This document shows, in pieces, positions 9,774 through 19,629 of a DNA stretch of 64,000 bases. The position numbers were made by a program, and so were the translations under genes. The notes below the pieces were generated by a model that made no database searches, was not told where the DNA came from, and worked only from the letters and a program-made list of their open reading frames with translations. Source of the DNA: Exobasidium rhododendri (Eukaryota > Basidiomycota > Exobasidiomycetes > Exobasidiales > Exobasidiaceae); contig CP110630.1 of the NCBI GenBank assembly GCA_026210745.1, positions 3,348,001-3,412,000 on the forward strand. The letters are read 5' to 3'. Numbering within the stretch: position 1 is the first letter of the stretch; every line of letters starts with the position of its first letter.

Positions 9774-12197
9774 ATGCCGACCGTCAGTGTAGACAAGGAA
9801 CGCTTCTATGCAGCGTTAGGCAAGCAGTACTGTGAGTGGGCGGAGAGGCTGGAAGAGACTTTTCAAAAGGTATTGATTTGCAGCTTCAACAGCCACAAGA
9901 GAGTTTGATGAGCTGTGCTTCCAATTTGGCATTGAACTGGACGAAGACGTGAGTAGACATCTATTGTGCAGATCAGGTCCTGTCTGGACTTAGCTGAAGG
10001 ATGCCGTCCCCCACCAGACTACGGAAGAAGCCAAAAAGACAGGAGAGCGACCAGTGAGTTGAAGACGTTTCAAGTGGTAGAAGATCTCCAACGACGCTGA
10101 TCACTATAGCCGTTCCCAGTCTCTCAAGATAGATATTCCCGCAAATAGGTGAGGCGAGATGATCAGACAAGCAGCAGACTTGATCATCATGCTGACCTCC
10201 ACACCCGATTTACCAGATACGATCTCCTCTGCCATGAAGGCATCTCAAGAGCACTTCTGGTGTTCCTCGGCAAGATCTCTCAGCCAAAGCTCAAGCTGTC
10301 ACAACCTGCCGAAATGATTGAGCTTAGAGCAAGCGCCAGTGTACGTATGCGGCGAGCAGTTCGAGTGAGATCGTACAATACTTAAGTCGATCTTTCCGTC
10401 TTTGGCAGGTCAATCAAATTCGTCCTTTCGTGTCGGGTGCTGTCCTGAGAGGCATCAGATTCACTCCCGAGAACTATGCGACTTTCATCGACCTTCAAGA
10501 CAAATTACATCAAAACTTGGCAAGGCGGAGAACGCTGGTTGCCATAGGAACACACGATTTGAGCACAATCGAGGGGCCGTTCACATATGAAGCACTACCC
10601 CCGAAAGACATCTCCTTTGCTCCGTTGAACAAACCAGGTCAAGTCATGGACGGTGAAAAGTTGATGCAAGTCTTGGATCACGATCGACAATTGAGCAAGT
10701 ACCTGCCGATCATTCGAGACAGTCCAGTCTACCCGGTCATTCTCGACAAGAATCGAACGGTCTGCTCGCTGCCACCCATCATCAACAGCGACCATTCGAA
10801 GATCACGCTCCAGACTCGTGATGTCTTTATCGACATGACCGCCACGGACGAGGCAAGATTGGAGAGTGCTTTGAACATTCTTGTGGCCATGTTTTCGGAA
10901 TACTGTTCTGAGCCTTTCACAGTCGAGCCAATCAAGGTGGTTTATGCCGACGGTACCTCGTCCATTCAACCCAAATTAGCGCCTCGAAGGACGACGGCTC
11001 GACTATCGTACATCAACTCCTGCACCGGTCTCTCTCTCGATACTACGCAAGTGTCTCGATTTTTGAACAGAATGGGTCACGAAGCGAGACCGTCAAGGGA
11101 AAATCCGAGCGAGATTATCGAAGTAGATGTCGCCTGTACTAGACCAGATGTACTGCACGAGTGCGACTTGATGGAAGATGTGGCAGTAGCGTACGGTTTC
11201 GATAATCTACCTCGACGCTTTCCAAGTACCAACACAGTCGCAGCACCGCTCCCCATTAACAAGCTCAGTGACCTCATTCGAAGGGAATGCGCTTACGCTG
11301 GTTGGACAGAAGTCTTGCCTTTGATCTTGGTGCGTGCCCAAACCCTCCGTCTCATTGATCTGCTTGCAATATAGCTCACACTTGACAACGACGCTCTTTT
11401 CCCGGCAGTGCTCTCGAGCAGAAAACTTTTCCTCGCTGCGCAAAAAGGACGACGGTAGTGCGATCACCCTCGAGAATCCCAAGACGGCAGAGTATCAAGT
11501 CGTCCGAACATCGCTTCTCCCAGGAATGCTGAAGACGATTCGAGAGAATAGGGTTCATGCTTTGCCGATGCGAATCTTTGAAGTGTCTGACGTTGCTTTC
11601 AAAGACGAAGAGACTGACCCACAACGATGTGCTAGAAACGAAAGACATGTGACGGCCGTCTATGCGGATCGAAGTGCCAATTTCGAAATCGTCCATGGTC
11701 TTTTAGATCAGGTGATGAGAGCACTGGGCGTACCTCGAATAAGCAAAGGAGACGACACAAAGGTCAAAGGCTACTATCTCGAGACCTCCTCCGATACGAC
11801 CTTCTTCCCAGGTCGAGCAGCGACGATTCACTATCGAGCACCACCGCAAGCACCTCTTCACTCCGACAATGTTCCTGTGTCGGACTCGAATCCACTATTG
11901 GATGCTGCAGTAACATCCAACACAGCGACAGAAGTTCCGACTCCTAAAGAGGAAAGTAGCGCTCCTAGCAAGGTCACCGACGCACTAGCTACCACTGCAG
12001 CCTCAATGGGTCGAGTACTTGCTGACATCCTGGGTGGTAGTGGTCAAAACTCCCTCGCAAGACGTCTCAAGAGTGTTGGCGGCAAAGGCGACATTGTGAT
12101 TGGTCAGATAGGAGTGCTTCACCCAGAAGTCTTGTCGGCTTTCGAATTGGACTTGCCCTGCTCTGCGATGGAATTCGACTTGGAGGTGTTTTTGTAG
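9774..12197 (+). CDS. FRS1: phenylalanine--tRNA ligase beta subunit, cytosolic
   Basis: Exons 9774-9831, 9893-9948, 10018-10053, 10120-10148, 10217-10340, 10409-11329, 11409-12197; 670 residues. With the alpha subunit it forms the alpha2-beta2 enzyme that charges tRNA-Phe. The five small 5' exons rebuild the near-invariant start: [33 protein letters not shown], then DIPANRYDLLCHEGI. The B3/B4 and B5 domains follow (PLYPVI-like SPVYPVILD, SPPIINSDHSKIT-like segment) and the inactive synthetase-like domain (NPKTAEYQVVRTSLLPGMLKT, GQIGVLHPEVL, ending EVFL). Two acceptors 9 nt apart precede exon 2 (9883 and 9892); the downstream one matches the usual spacing. About 80 extra low-complexity residues sit between FFPGRAATIHY and GQIGVLHPE, explaining a length well above the usual 590. 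Confidence 0.95.
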
Positions 12198-13319
12198 TGT
12201 AGTGAATATCAATCAAAGGGTCAAGATAATGAGAATGACGTATTTACCACATCAGAGGATGATCGTGGCTTTCTGCTGAGCCGGGAGTGTCTGCGTTTGG
12301 ACGAACGTCAGCAGCTGTGAACATGCTTTGGTGCACAGGACACTCCCGCCCATCCCACGCGTCGTCGGTCAGGATCCTCGTCTGGCACACGTATGCAAGG
12401 ATTCCATCGAGCTCCCTCTTGCTGCAGCGCTATTCTGAGGTACTTTTGGTCGATGCAAGAGGTTTCTCTTCGCTCTTGTCTTCCTCCATTCCCCATCCCT
12501 TGCATCTATAGCCTGCAGTGATAAGAGTATCTAGAGGGCACTTTGTTAAAAAATGTGCAACGATGCAAATTGCAGCTGGCCAAGACTGTTCCTGCATTCT
12601 TCCACTTCCCAACCATCATCATTGATCCTTTCTCTTGCTCTACTCGCCCGCGTTGATTCCGTCGACTGCTTACTGCTCGCATTGCTGCCACTCTACGCCA
12701 TCTACCTCTCACCGTTACACTGCTTATGAGCACGTCTGTCCATCACCGCCTAAGCCTCGTCAAGGCGTCTCCTTTGAACACATTTTGTGCCTTTCAGCAA
12801 GATTACTCGACTTGTTCATTCTTCTACTACGGGAAAATGCTGTGCAGCTCGACGAAGCAGCATCAGTCTATGTGGCATGACATTTCTCTCTCCTCTCATG
12901 ACTACTCACAAGAATGTCTAATGCGGCCCTTTAGCAGGATGAGATCGCAATCAGAGAATAAAAGGCAAAGCGTCCGGGCCACGAATAGATCGATGAAGGC
13001 GCGATTCCATCAGAACGATAGATTCCCACGAGGAAGGCAAATAGTGCTCACGTCAAAGTACTACAAGTACTACTTTAGGGCTGCGTTACGGTCTATATGC
13101 CATACGAGGAAAGCGAGGGAGGCGAAAAGCTATTGGAATATGACTGCTCAGGATATGCTTCCGGTTCTCGAGCATCAATTCCTGACCACCTCCGTTCCTT
13201 CATCATATTTGCTTCCTTATCCCCTCTCTCCCTTCATCCTGCTTCGCTACACTTGCTGCCTCGCACGCACTGTTCATCACTACATCTGCTTTATCTCCTC
13301 ACTGCGTAGTATTCTTGCC
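12198..13319. other. intergenic region upstream of the zinc-cluster gene
   Basis: About 1.1 kb with no supported gene. It probably holds the FRS1 3' UTR and a long promoter and 5' UTR for the regulator at 13320. The last 200 bases are strongly C/T-rich on the plus strand, as in fungal 5' leaders. The regulator frame is open back to an ATG at 12726, but that part translates into Tyr/Ser/Leu/Cys-rich sequence typical of read-through of C/T-rich DNA. A short direct duplication (AAGTACTAC twice in tandem) lies near 13055-13075. Confidence 0.4.
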
Positions 13320-14729
13320 ATGATCTCGGAAGCCGTGCAAGGTAAAAGTTCTTCCCATTCCTTCTTCTTCGACTCTCCTACTCTCTACTCGGACGAACAT
13401 GATCTCCTGTCCTTCGATCATCCTTACAATTTACAGCACACTCTTCAGCCTCTCACGGATGAAAATGCATTCGGTATCGTCGCTGATGATGCTGGCGATA
13501 CTTGGACCGATGCGCTTGTCAGTGCCGATCAGCAAACCTCATCTACAATCTGGGATCTTGACACGTCAAAGACACCGAAGTCCATGCCAATGAATACTAC
13601 CGTGCAGCTGTCTAATTCAGTAGAGCTGCGACAATCAAGGACAAGGTTTGTCGACGACTACATTCAGGAAATTTCGGCCGTCGGAGATCACGGTCAATGT
13701 AATAATTGTGATATTGCAAGATCGTCTCCTAATCTGAAGAGCTCGTCTCCACTTCGAACAGAGCAAGATGAAGTGCACGGTGACTATCTGCAGGATTTTC
13801 ACCATTATGACGAAAGACAATACCCGGAGCGAGATCATACCACTTTCACGGTGAATCCAAGAGAAGTCCTGACAATCCCAAGCGAGTTGCAGCAGTCAAA
13901 CGGGTACGATGATGCTGACAGTCACACAAGGATGCTGCAACCACCGAGACCCTTTTCCTTTGCTATAAAGACGGAGGATGAGGAGGAATCCCACGAGAAA
14001 GGGCAGGCGATTCCCCACATTTCGAGAACGCCTCATGATTCGTGGAGTTATCACTCCCTGCCTGGCAATGACGTAAAGAAGAAAAAGGAAGGGCTCGCCG
14101 ACGACAGCTTTGACTACGACTATGTCAGCGACAGCGATCGAGAGTATGAAGAGCACTTTATTATCCGGAGCAATCTCTACAACGAAGCTATTTGGGGCTC
14201 GTTTCACGGTGTCCAGCCCTCGGTCAGCTGCTCTACAGAAGGATCGAGGGGCCATAGTTTCACCTCCCCCGTACAGCACAGTATGCCGAGTACACAAGCT
14301 CTAATACCTCTCGGTTTCACAAGTAGATGGATGGACAAGCGTGGGGAAGCTCAAGAAAGGGTACCAGACGCTAAGCTTGAAGAGGTAGAAGAGAAAAGAG
14401 GCGAAAGGAGTGTATCGAAAGTGGGAAGGGTAAGCAGAGGTGGCAAGCATCGCAATCGAAATGCTTGCACGTTATGCAAGAAAGGAAAGACTGGTTGCAG
14501 CGGTGGAACACCTTGTGAGAGATGCAAGAAGGTCAACGGCAACTGCATCTACGAACCGGTGAGGACACGTGGCTTAGGATTGAAGAACAAGAAGCGCAAG
14601 TTGCTGGCCTTACTAGAAGAAGAAAAGGGAGCAGACAGCAAGGCGTCCCTCTTCGGTAGCATCGCTTCCTATGCACCTCCAGTCAAGCAGCAAAAAAACA
14701 GGTTCAAGAAAGCGAAAACGAAAGCATGA
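13320..14729 (+). CDS. Zn(II)2Cys6 transcription factor with a C-terminal zinc cluster
   Basis: One exon, 469 residues from the preferred ATG at 13320 (667 if the upstream in-frame ATG at 12726 is used). Near the C terminus is a fungal binuclear zinc cluster with spacing C-x2-C-x6-C-x5-C-x2-C-x6-C (Cys383, 386, 393, 399, 402, 409), flanked by Arg/Lys-rich segments (KHRNRN before, KNKKRKLL after). Such domains bind CGG-type DNA half sites. The N-terminal 370 residues are acidic and Ser-rich with repeated Asp/Glu stretches and could act as an activation region; no fungal_trans middle-homology domain is visible. The cluster is usually N-terminal in this family, so the architecture is unusual. 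Target genes cannot be inferred. I chose 13320 because composition changes sharply there. Confidence 0.75.
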   Translation: MISEAVQGKSSSHSFFFDSPTLYSDEHDLLSFDHPYNLQHTLQPLTDENAFGIVADDAGDTWTDALVSADQQTSSTIWDLDTSKTPKSMPMNTTVQLSNSVELRQSRTRFVDDYIQEISAVGDHGQCNNCDIARSSPNLKSSSPLRTEQDEVHGDYLQDFHHYDERQYPERDHTTFTVNPREVLTIPSELQQSNGYDDADSHTRMLQPPRPFSFAIKTEDEEESHEKGQAIPHISRTPHDSWSYHSLPGNDVKKKKEGLADDSFDYDYVSDSDREYEEHFIIRSNLYNEAIWGSFHGVQPSVSCSTEGSRGHSFTSPVQHSMPSTQALIPLGFTSRWMDKRGEAQERVPDAKLEEVEEKRGERSVSKVGRVSRGGKHRNRNACTLCKKGKTGCSGGTPCERCKKVNGNCIYEPVRTRGLGLKNKKRKLLALLEEEKGADSKASLFGSIASYAPPVKQQKNRFKKAKTKA

Positions 14730-15300
14730 GCTTGCTCTTTCTTTTCCCTCCCAAATCGTTCCCTCTTTTCACAACCTTTTACTTATTTGTACGTCTGCTT
14801 GCTCCTTTTACCCCTGCACATTCCGTCATCGTCGCGTCAAATATAAACCCTATAGTATCGCTGATCCCCATCACAACCATATGAACGCAACGTCGTCACA
14901 ATCCCAACAATCTAATACTATCTTCTTGCTCTCCCCCGTCATCCTCCTTTCTCAAATCAGCCGCGGGCCTTGTGTGCTCATTCACTCTCTACGAGGGTCT
15001 TGAGCCTCCCAGCAATGACTAATGGCTGATGATCTTGTTCAGCGAAGAGCAGCTCGCCTTTCCCGTGCTACCCTACTACAGCTGCAGGGGCATCCACAAA
15101 AAAATCGTGTGAAAGAGGGGAACAACAGACAGTAATCGATCGCAACACGTTAGAGAGTTGTGCTCGGAAGATCATGATAACGTGCTCCCAATGCGTGCGA
15201 TTATCGATCAATCTCTCTTACAGAAATGCTCCTTCTCATCTAAGATGTATTTCATCAAAGCATTTTGTTTACAATTTTTTGGGGGTGACTGTGAGTCTCT
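14730..15300. other. tail-to-tail intergenic region, zinc-cluster gene / aldo-keto reductase
   Basis: 570 bp between stop codons of convergent genes. C/T-rich near the left end, mixed composition later. No gene, RNA or repeat recognised. Confidence 0.35.
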
Positions 15301-16657
15301 TTATGCACCAATGTTGACCAGGTTCTTTGCTTGGAGTTCAGGGTCCTCGTGGAAGACGCTGTAGGAGAAAGGGGAGAGAGAAAATCAGCGCCAAGGATGT
15401 CAAGCACGTCGGAAACCTTGCAACTCACTTGATCGACCAGACCTGGGGCACGGAGAACGGATACATGCGAGGAAGAGTCAGTGTGGCTGACGTAGATAAG
15501 CTGCTACCGAAGCGACTCACAGGCTTGTAGTTGATAGGAATGTTGAAGCGGTGGTGGCTTCCGTGTTGAACGAGGAATTGAGACACACCGTTGTAATCTT
15601 CGTCGCTCAGCTTGATTTGCTTAAAGTTACTTTCGATTCTTGATGGTGTGACAGACTTGGGAATCACAGAGTAATTTCTGTGTCTACCCCAAGCAATGAG
15701 AACTTGACCAGCTTCGGCGTCGAGCTGTGAGGATGCAAGATAGGAGGTGAGAACGATGCTACACACTGATGCAGGAGGAAACAATAAATTCACCTTCTTG
15801 GCGATTTCTTGAACTTGCTTGGAACCGACAATGTCCTTTGACTTGGCATCATCACCGTACCCACTGGCATTTCCCAGAGGCGAGTACGCAGTGATGTGAA
15901 TGCCTTTCTCGTTGGAGAATTTCACCAAGTCTTCTTGTGGAAGAAGAGGGTGTGCTTCAATCTGATTGACGGCGGGGGTGACACCAGTCGCTTTGATGAT
16001 GCCCTCCAGCATGGATTGGGTGAAGTTACTGACGCCAATCGACTAAGAATAGCAAAGGGAACAGTATGGATCATTTTGAGCATATACTTGTTGAAGAGGA
16101 AGACTGCATAACTCACCTTGACTTTGCCACTCTTCTGCAAAGCAATTAACGCCTTCCAGGTGTCGACAAGGGAAGTCTTGAGGTCTAGGTCTGCATGGCC
16201 CGTTCCGTCGTCTGGCATGAGCGTCTTGTGAGGTTCGGGGCTGTTGAACGAGACTGGCCAGTGAATGAGGTACAAGTCGAGGTAGTCCACACCCAGTTCC
16301 TTGAGGGTATCGTTGTACGCTTCTTCCACCAATTCAGGCTTGTGGGCGGTGTTCCACAGCTTCGAAGTGAGGAAGATGTCCTCCCTTTTTGCGATTGAAG
16401 GAATGACATTCTTGAGACCTTCGCCAACTTCAGCGTGGTTGCCTGTGGATAGAACAGTCAGAGGAGAGACAACAGCAGGTCCACCATTATTCTCCTTGCT
16501 CACCGTAGATCTTGGCCAAGTCAAAGTGGCGGTATCCGACTTTCGCGGCGGTCTCTACAGCAGCCTTCACCTGACCAGGCTTCGAGAGCCATGTGCCAAG
16601 ACCAATAGCTGGCATCTTGTTTCCGTCATTGAACGTGATGGTTTCGTGGAAGCTCAT
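15301..16657 (-). CDS. aldo-keto reductase
   Basis: Minus-strand exons 16657-16504, 16442-16117, 16042-15794, 15724-15521, 15442-15429, 15358-15301; 334 residues. It is an NADPH-dependent carbonyl reductase with a TIM-barrel fold. The catalytic tetrad is visible: Asp and Tyr in FDLAKIYGN, Lys in LTSKLWNT, His in LIHWPV. Signature segments include MPAIGLGTW, GVSNF, VNQIEAHPLLPQ, TAYSPLGN and the cofactor-binding VIPKSVTPSRIESNF. The fifth exon is only 14 nt. Without it the frame would run into an intron after NYKPV; with it the protein ends VWSINVFHEDPELQAKNLVNIGA, a proper family tail. Substrate is not predictable; family members reduce glycerol-type and xylose-type aldehydes and many others. 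Confidence 0.93.
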
Positions 16658-17191
16658 GATGTGCAGAGTGTGCGGTTGTTGTCGTGGGTTGGAGGAAAGA
16701 AAAAGAGAAACGTTTCTTCGTAACAACCAGGAAGTGGAAGAACTGAAAGCCTCCACTCGTATCAACGTAATTGCGTGCGTAAAAATCTGTTGGCACAATC
16801 TTCCAGAAGTCGAGGCGTCAGGGCAGCCTAGAGGCGAAGAAGGGTCACGTCATTCGATCGAAGGAGCGCACTGGGCCCGTGCATTCTGGTTGCACCGTCA
16901 GGGTGGAAAAAGACGAGACGCGTATTATTACTTTGGCTGATCGGAGCTCGTGGCAGACAGCGTCGCTCCGAGTTTAAGGTTAGGAAGGAATCTTCGCAAC
17001 AAGGACGGTCCTTGCATTCGCGATTGATATCTCTCGTACGGACGGCGGGGAGCATAGAAGTAGTGTGTTGTGTAGAGCCAGACGAGAAACAATCAATGGT
17101 GGGGATGCTGTATGAGAAACGAATAAAAACATGAATGGTTTGCGGTGCGGGATGCATTCGATACAAGTATCGTTGGCAGACTGCCCCTGGG
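16658..17191. other. intergenic region, aldo-keto reductase promoter and PIG-F 3' end
   Basis: 530 bp between the start of one minus-strand gene and the stop of the next. It must hold the promoter of the aldo-keto reductase. An ACGCGT hexamer occurs at 16918-16923, but this hexamer also occurs elsewhere in the window, so its meaning is uncertain. No gene seen. Confidence 0.35.
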
Positions 17192-18486
17192 CTACCTCTT
17201 CTTCTTCTTGCTCTTCGTGACCTGAGAAGATGACTTGGCGCGACGCTCGACGCGGAGGGTGGTTGATGGCCTGGCTCGAAGGTAGGCCAGAAAGCCCAAG
17301 GCATTCCCAACAACGAGACCTAAACATGAACCCAATATGGGAGGCACGGGGAAAACCTGCTCGAAGTGGCAGTGACGTTGATCAACAAACGTCGGTCTAG
17401 GAGAGGCGACGAGGAAAGGGAACTACTCACTTGCCATGCCTTGTCCCAATCTAAGAGGAGACCTGCTGATCCTAAGACAGCTCCCATGAAGGTACAGAAG
17501 GTTTGCGTAGCCAGTAGCTTGAATCGTGGATTGGTACGTCCGTCGCTGGTTGGTGCTTTGGAGAAGACCGAGTATGCCTTGATCCATTCTTCTTCATCCG
17601 TGCCCAGAAGGATGAACGCAGGTAGAAAGATGAGGACGGAGAGATAGAATGATAAGATGAGCGTATCGAGATAGTTTCTAGGAAAGCGGAGTGTGTTCTG
17701 TGAGCTGATGAACAAAGTCAGGAGAATTCTCCTTGGCGCAACTCACTCAGTCACTGGGGCACCGCAAAGAACGAGGACGATGTAAATAACGATAGTAGGA
17801 AAGGGTAAGGCGAACGTGGTCATGGTGACATTCTATTCCAAGCGGCATAAGATTCAGCCACTCTTCAATCTTAAGCGGAGATATGTTCTCAGGAGACTCA
17901 CCTCCATCTGCTTGCCGATTCCCACCCTTCTTCTCTTGAGCACCTCCTCTCGATCGCCTCGCTCCATAGCTTCAGCTTCATCCCACCAGCCTTTGTATCG
18001 AGCAACGAACCACCCTTGACTCAACACTACTGCAGCCAATGTTGACCTGAAGATGCGCAGGATCCAAGCGACAGCGACCGTATCCTTCTTTGCGAAGCTG
18101 AAAAGAAGTCGAAAGGCTGTGAACAGGTTCGTTGCTGACGTCGAACGAGAAGTAGCATTCAAGACGGCATCAAGTGCAATATCACTAAGCACAGCTGGCA
18201 CGTTGCTACTGATCCCATTTTCATCTGATTGCTTGCCTTGCGTGACGAGAGAATGCTGCTTGAGCGCTCGTCGCCAGAGGAGGTGAGCGGGAAGGACGTA
18301 AAGACACATGAGCAGAAGAAAGCTATTCAACGAGAGCATGACAAGGACCTGTAGCGTATGAGAGCGAGACAATAGTGGAGGCCCCTTGATGGCCTTATCC
18401 GGCTTGTCATTGTCTTCCTTTTGCGGTGCGGCATCTGATGACCTCGACGAGACGACGGCCGCCGCTCCCGAGGTATTCCGCTGCAT
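17192..18486 (-). CDS. GPI11: GPI-anchor biosynthesis protein PIG-F / Gpi11
   Basis: Minus-strand exons 18486-17902, 17832-17747, 17704-17431, 17356-17192; 369 residues. It is an ER membrane protein that supports addition of ethanolamine phosphate to the GPI glycan. Diagnostic parts are VLVLCGAPVTD, then a helix pair LILSFYLSVLIFLPAF, the segment TFCTFMGAVLGSAGLLLDWDKAWQVFPVPPILGS, and a last helix GLVVGNALGFLAYL followed by a Lys-rich tail (SKKKR), which resembles an ER-retrieval end. The first exon adds about 195 residues with two further hydrophobic stretches, making the protein longer than the usual 220. It joins in phase through KQME-NVTMTTF. The intron 17746-17705 is only 42 nt. The start could lie at an upstream codon, but the ATG at 18486 is the first reasonable one. 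Confidence 0.85.
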
Positions 18487-18646
18487 TTTTGTGAAGTATA
18501 TACGTCGTAGGAAAGAACGAGCGCGCTCTGCTGAACCCAAAAATCCCTTGAATTCTTTTTTTGGTTTAGGGTTGCGACTTCGCCCTTGATCTTCCCTGGC
18601 TCCTCCACACAGTGGATATTGCTGCAGGACTGCACGCACGCTGTTG
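18487..18646. promoter_or_regulatory. short shared divergent promoter, PIG-F / UPF0598
   Basis: Only 160 bp separate the two start codons, so both transcripts must start from a compact bidirectional promoter or overlap in their leaders. Confidence 0.4.
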
Positions 18647-19498
18647 ATGATCTTGGCAGTCGGTGCAAGAACAGCCAAGACGATTTCTGAGGCAACAGTC
18701 AGACGATGCTTCAGCACCACGTCACGCAGGGATGCCACTCGCTACTACCGATACGTAATTGACGTCCATGGTCAGCTCTTCCTACATGACACGACGCCCA
18801 AGAACCTTACGTCATGTTTCAAGAATCCTCAATTTTTGGACTTCTTCTTTACGAGAATCAAGCCGAATGTCGGTAAGGTGAACGGAAAATCGTCTTCATC
18901 TGCTGAATCTGCATCAATCAAAAAGAAGGGGGCAGAAAGCGAAGAGGAGCAACATTGGACCGAGAGGGAAGGACTCCACTTCGATGAAGCTTCTCGAATC
19001 GCATACTCTGAAAATTATCGTTGGGTGAGCCCTTGTCAAGGAGAAAGCAACTTTATCAGAGCAAGCAAAAGCCCCATTGTATTTCGAGAACTGGACCAAG
19101 ATGGTATGTGATGCTACTAGAAGGGGAAGGGGGTCTTATGTCTCTATACGCCGCTGACACTGAAAGTTCGTCCTCGACAAGGCATGCTGCACTGGGCAGG
19201 CACATTCACCTGTAAGTTTGAGCCTTCAAGCCTAAGGGTCGACTCAGAAACTGGTTATGTCTACCATCCATCACCGATCCCACCTCTAAGATCAATTCAA
19301 AAGAAAATAGAAGCAGAGGGACCGACAGCAAATCCTTACGGTGCATACAGTCTACTTTCGTCTGCCCTTGTCTTGCAGCGCTTGGCAACGGGACTGGATG
19401 TAGACCCAGATGCATTCGTAGATGGCGAAGGTGGCAGTATCGAGTGGGACTGTCAAAGGTGGAGAATAGGCATCATTCAAAAGGACGATCTAGGTTAA
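18647..19498 (+). CDS. UPF0598 (C8orf82-like) protein, probably mitochondrial
   Basis: Exons 18647-19103 and 19167-19498; 262 residues. It matches the UPF0598 family of unknown function, typified by human C8orf82. The match covers YYRYVIDVHGQLFLHDTTPKN, LTSCFKNPQFLDFFFTRIKPN, WVSPCQGESNFIRASKSP, a core HWAGTFTCKFEPSSLRV, YHPSP, and a C-terminal IEWDCQRWRIGIIQ segment. The first 25 residues are basic and hydroxylated with an FSTTS element, a likely mitochondrial import signal. A charged insert lies between KPN and YRWVSPC. The in-frame TTG at 18644 precedes the ATG by one codon. It converges on TTI1, with 131 bp between the stops. No catalytic residues are known for the family. Confidence 0.85.
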
Positions 19499-19629
19499 GG
19501 GTGACGACGGACCTTTCTTCGGGTCCACCTCTGTCACACTAGCCCATGCTTGTATACCCTCTGTCTAACTTGTTACTCATACACTCCTATTCGTACATCG
19601 GTGGGGTAGCAGCATCGAGATGGCTGGCT

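Noticed and set aside
12726-13319. N-terminal 198-codon extension of the zinc-cluster protein
   Set aside because: The frame is open, but the translation is Tyr/Leu/Cys/Ser-rich from C/T-rich DNA, and composition changes sharply at the ATG at 13320.
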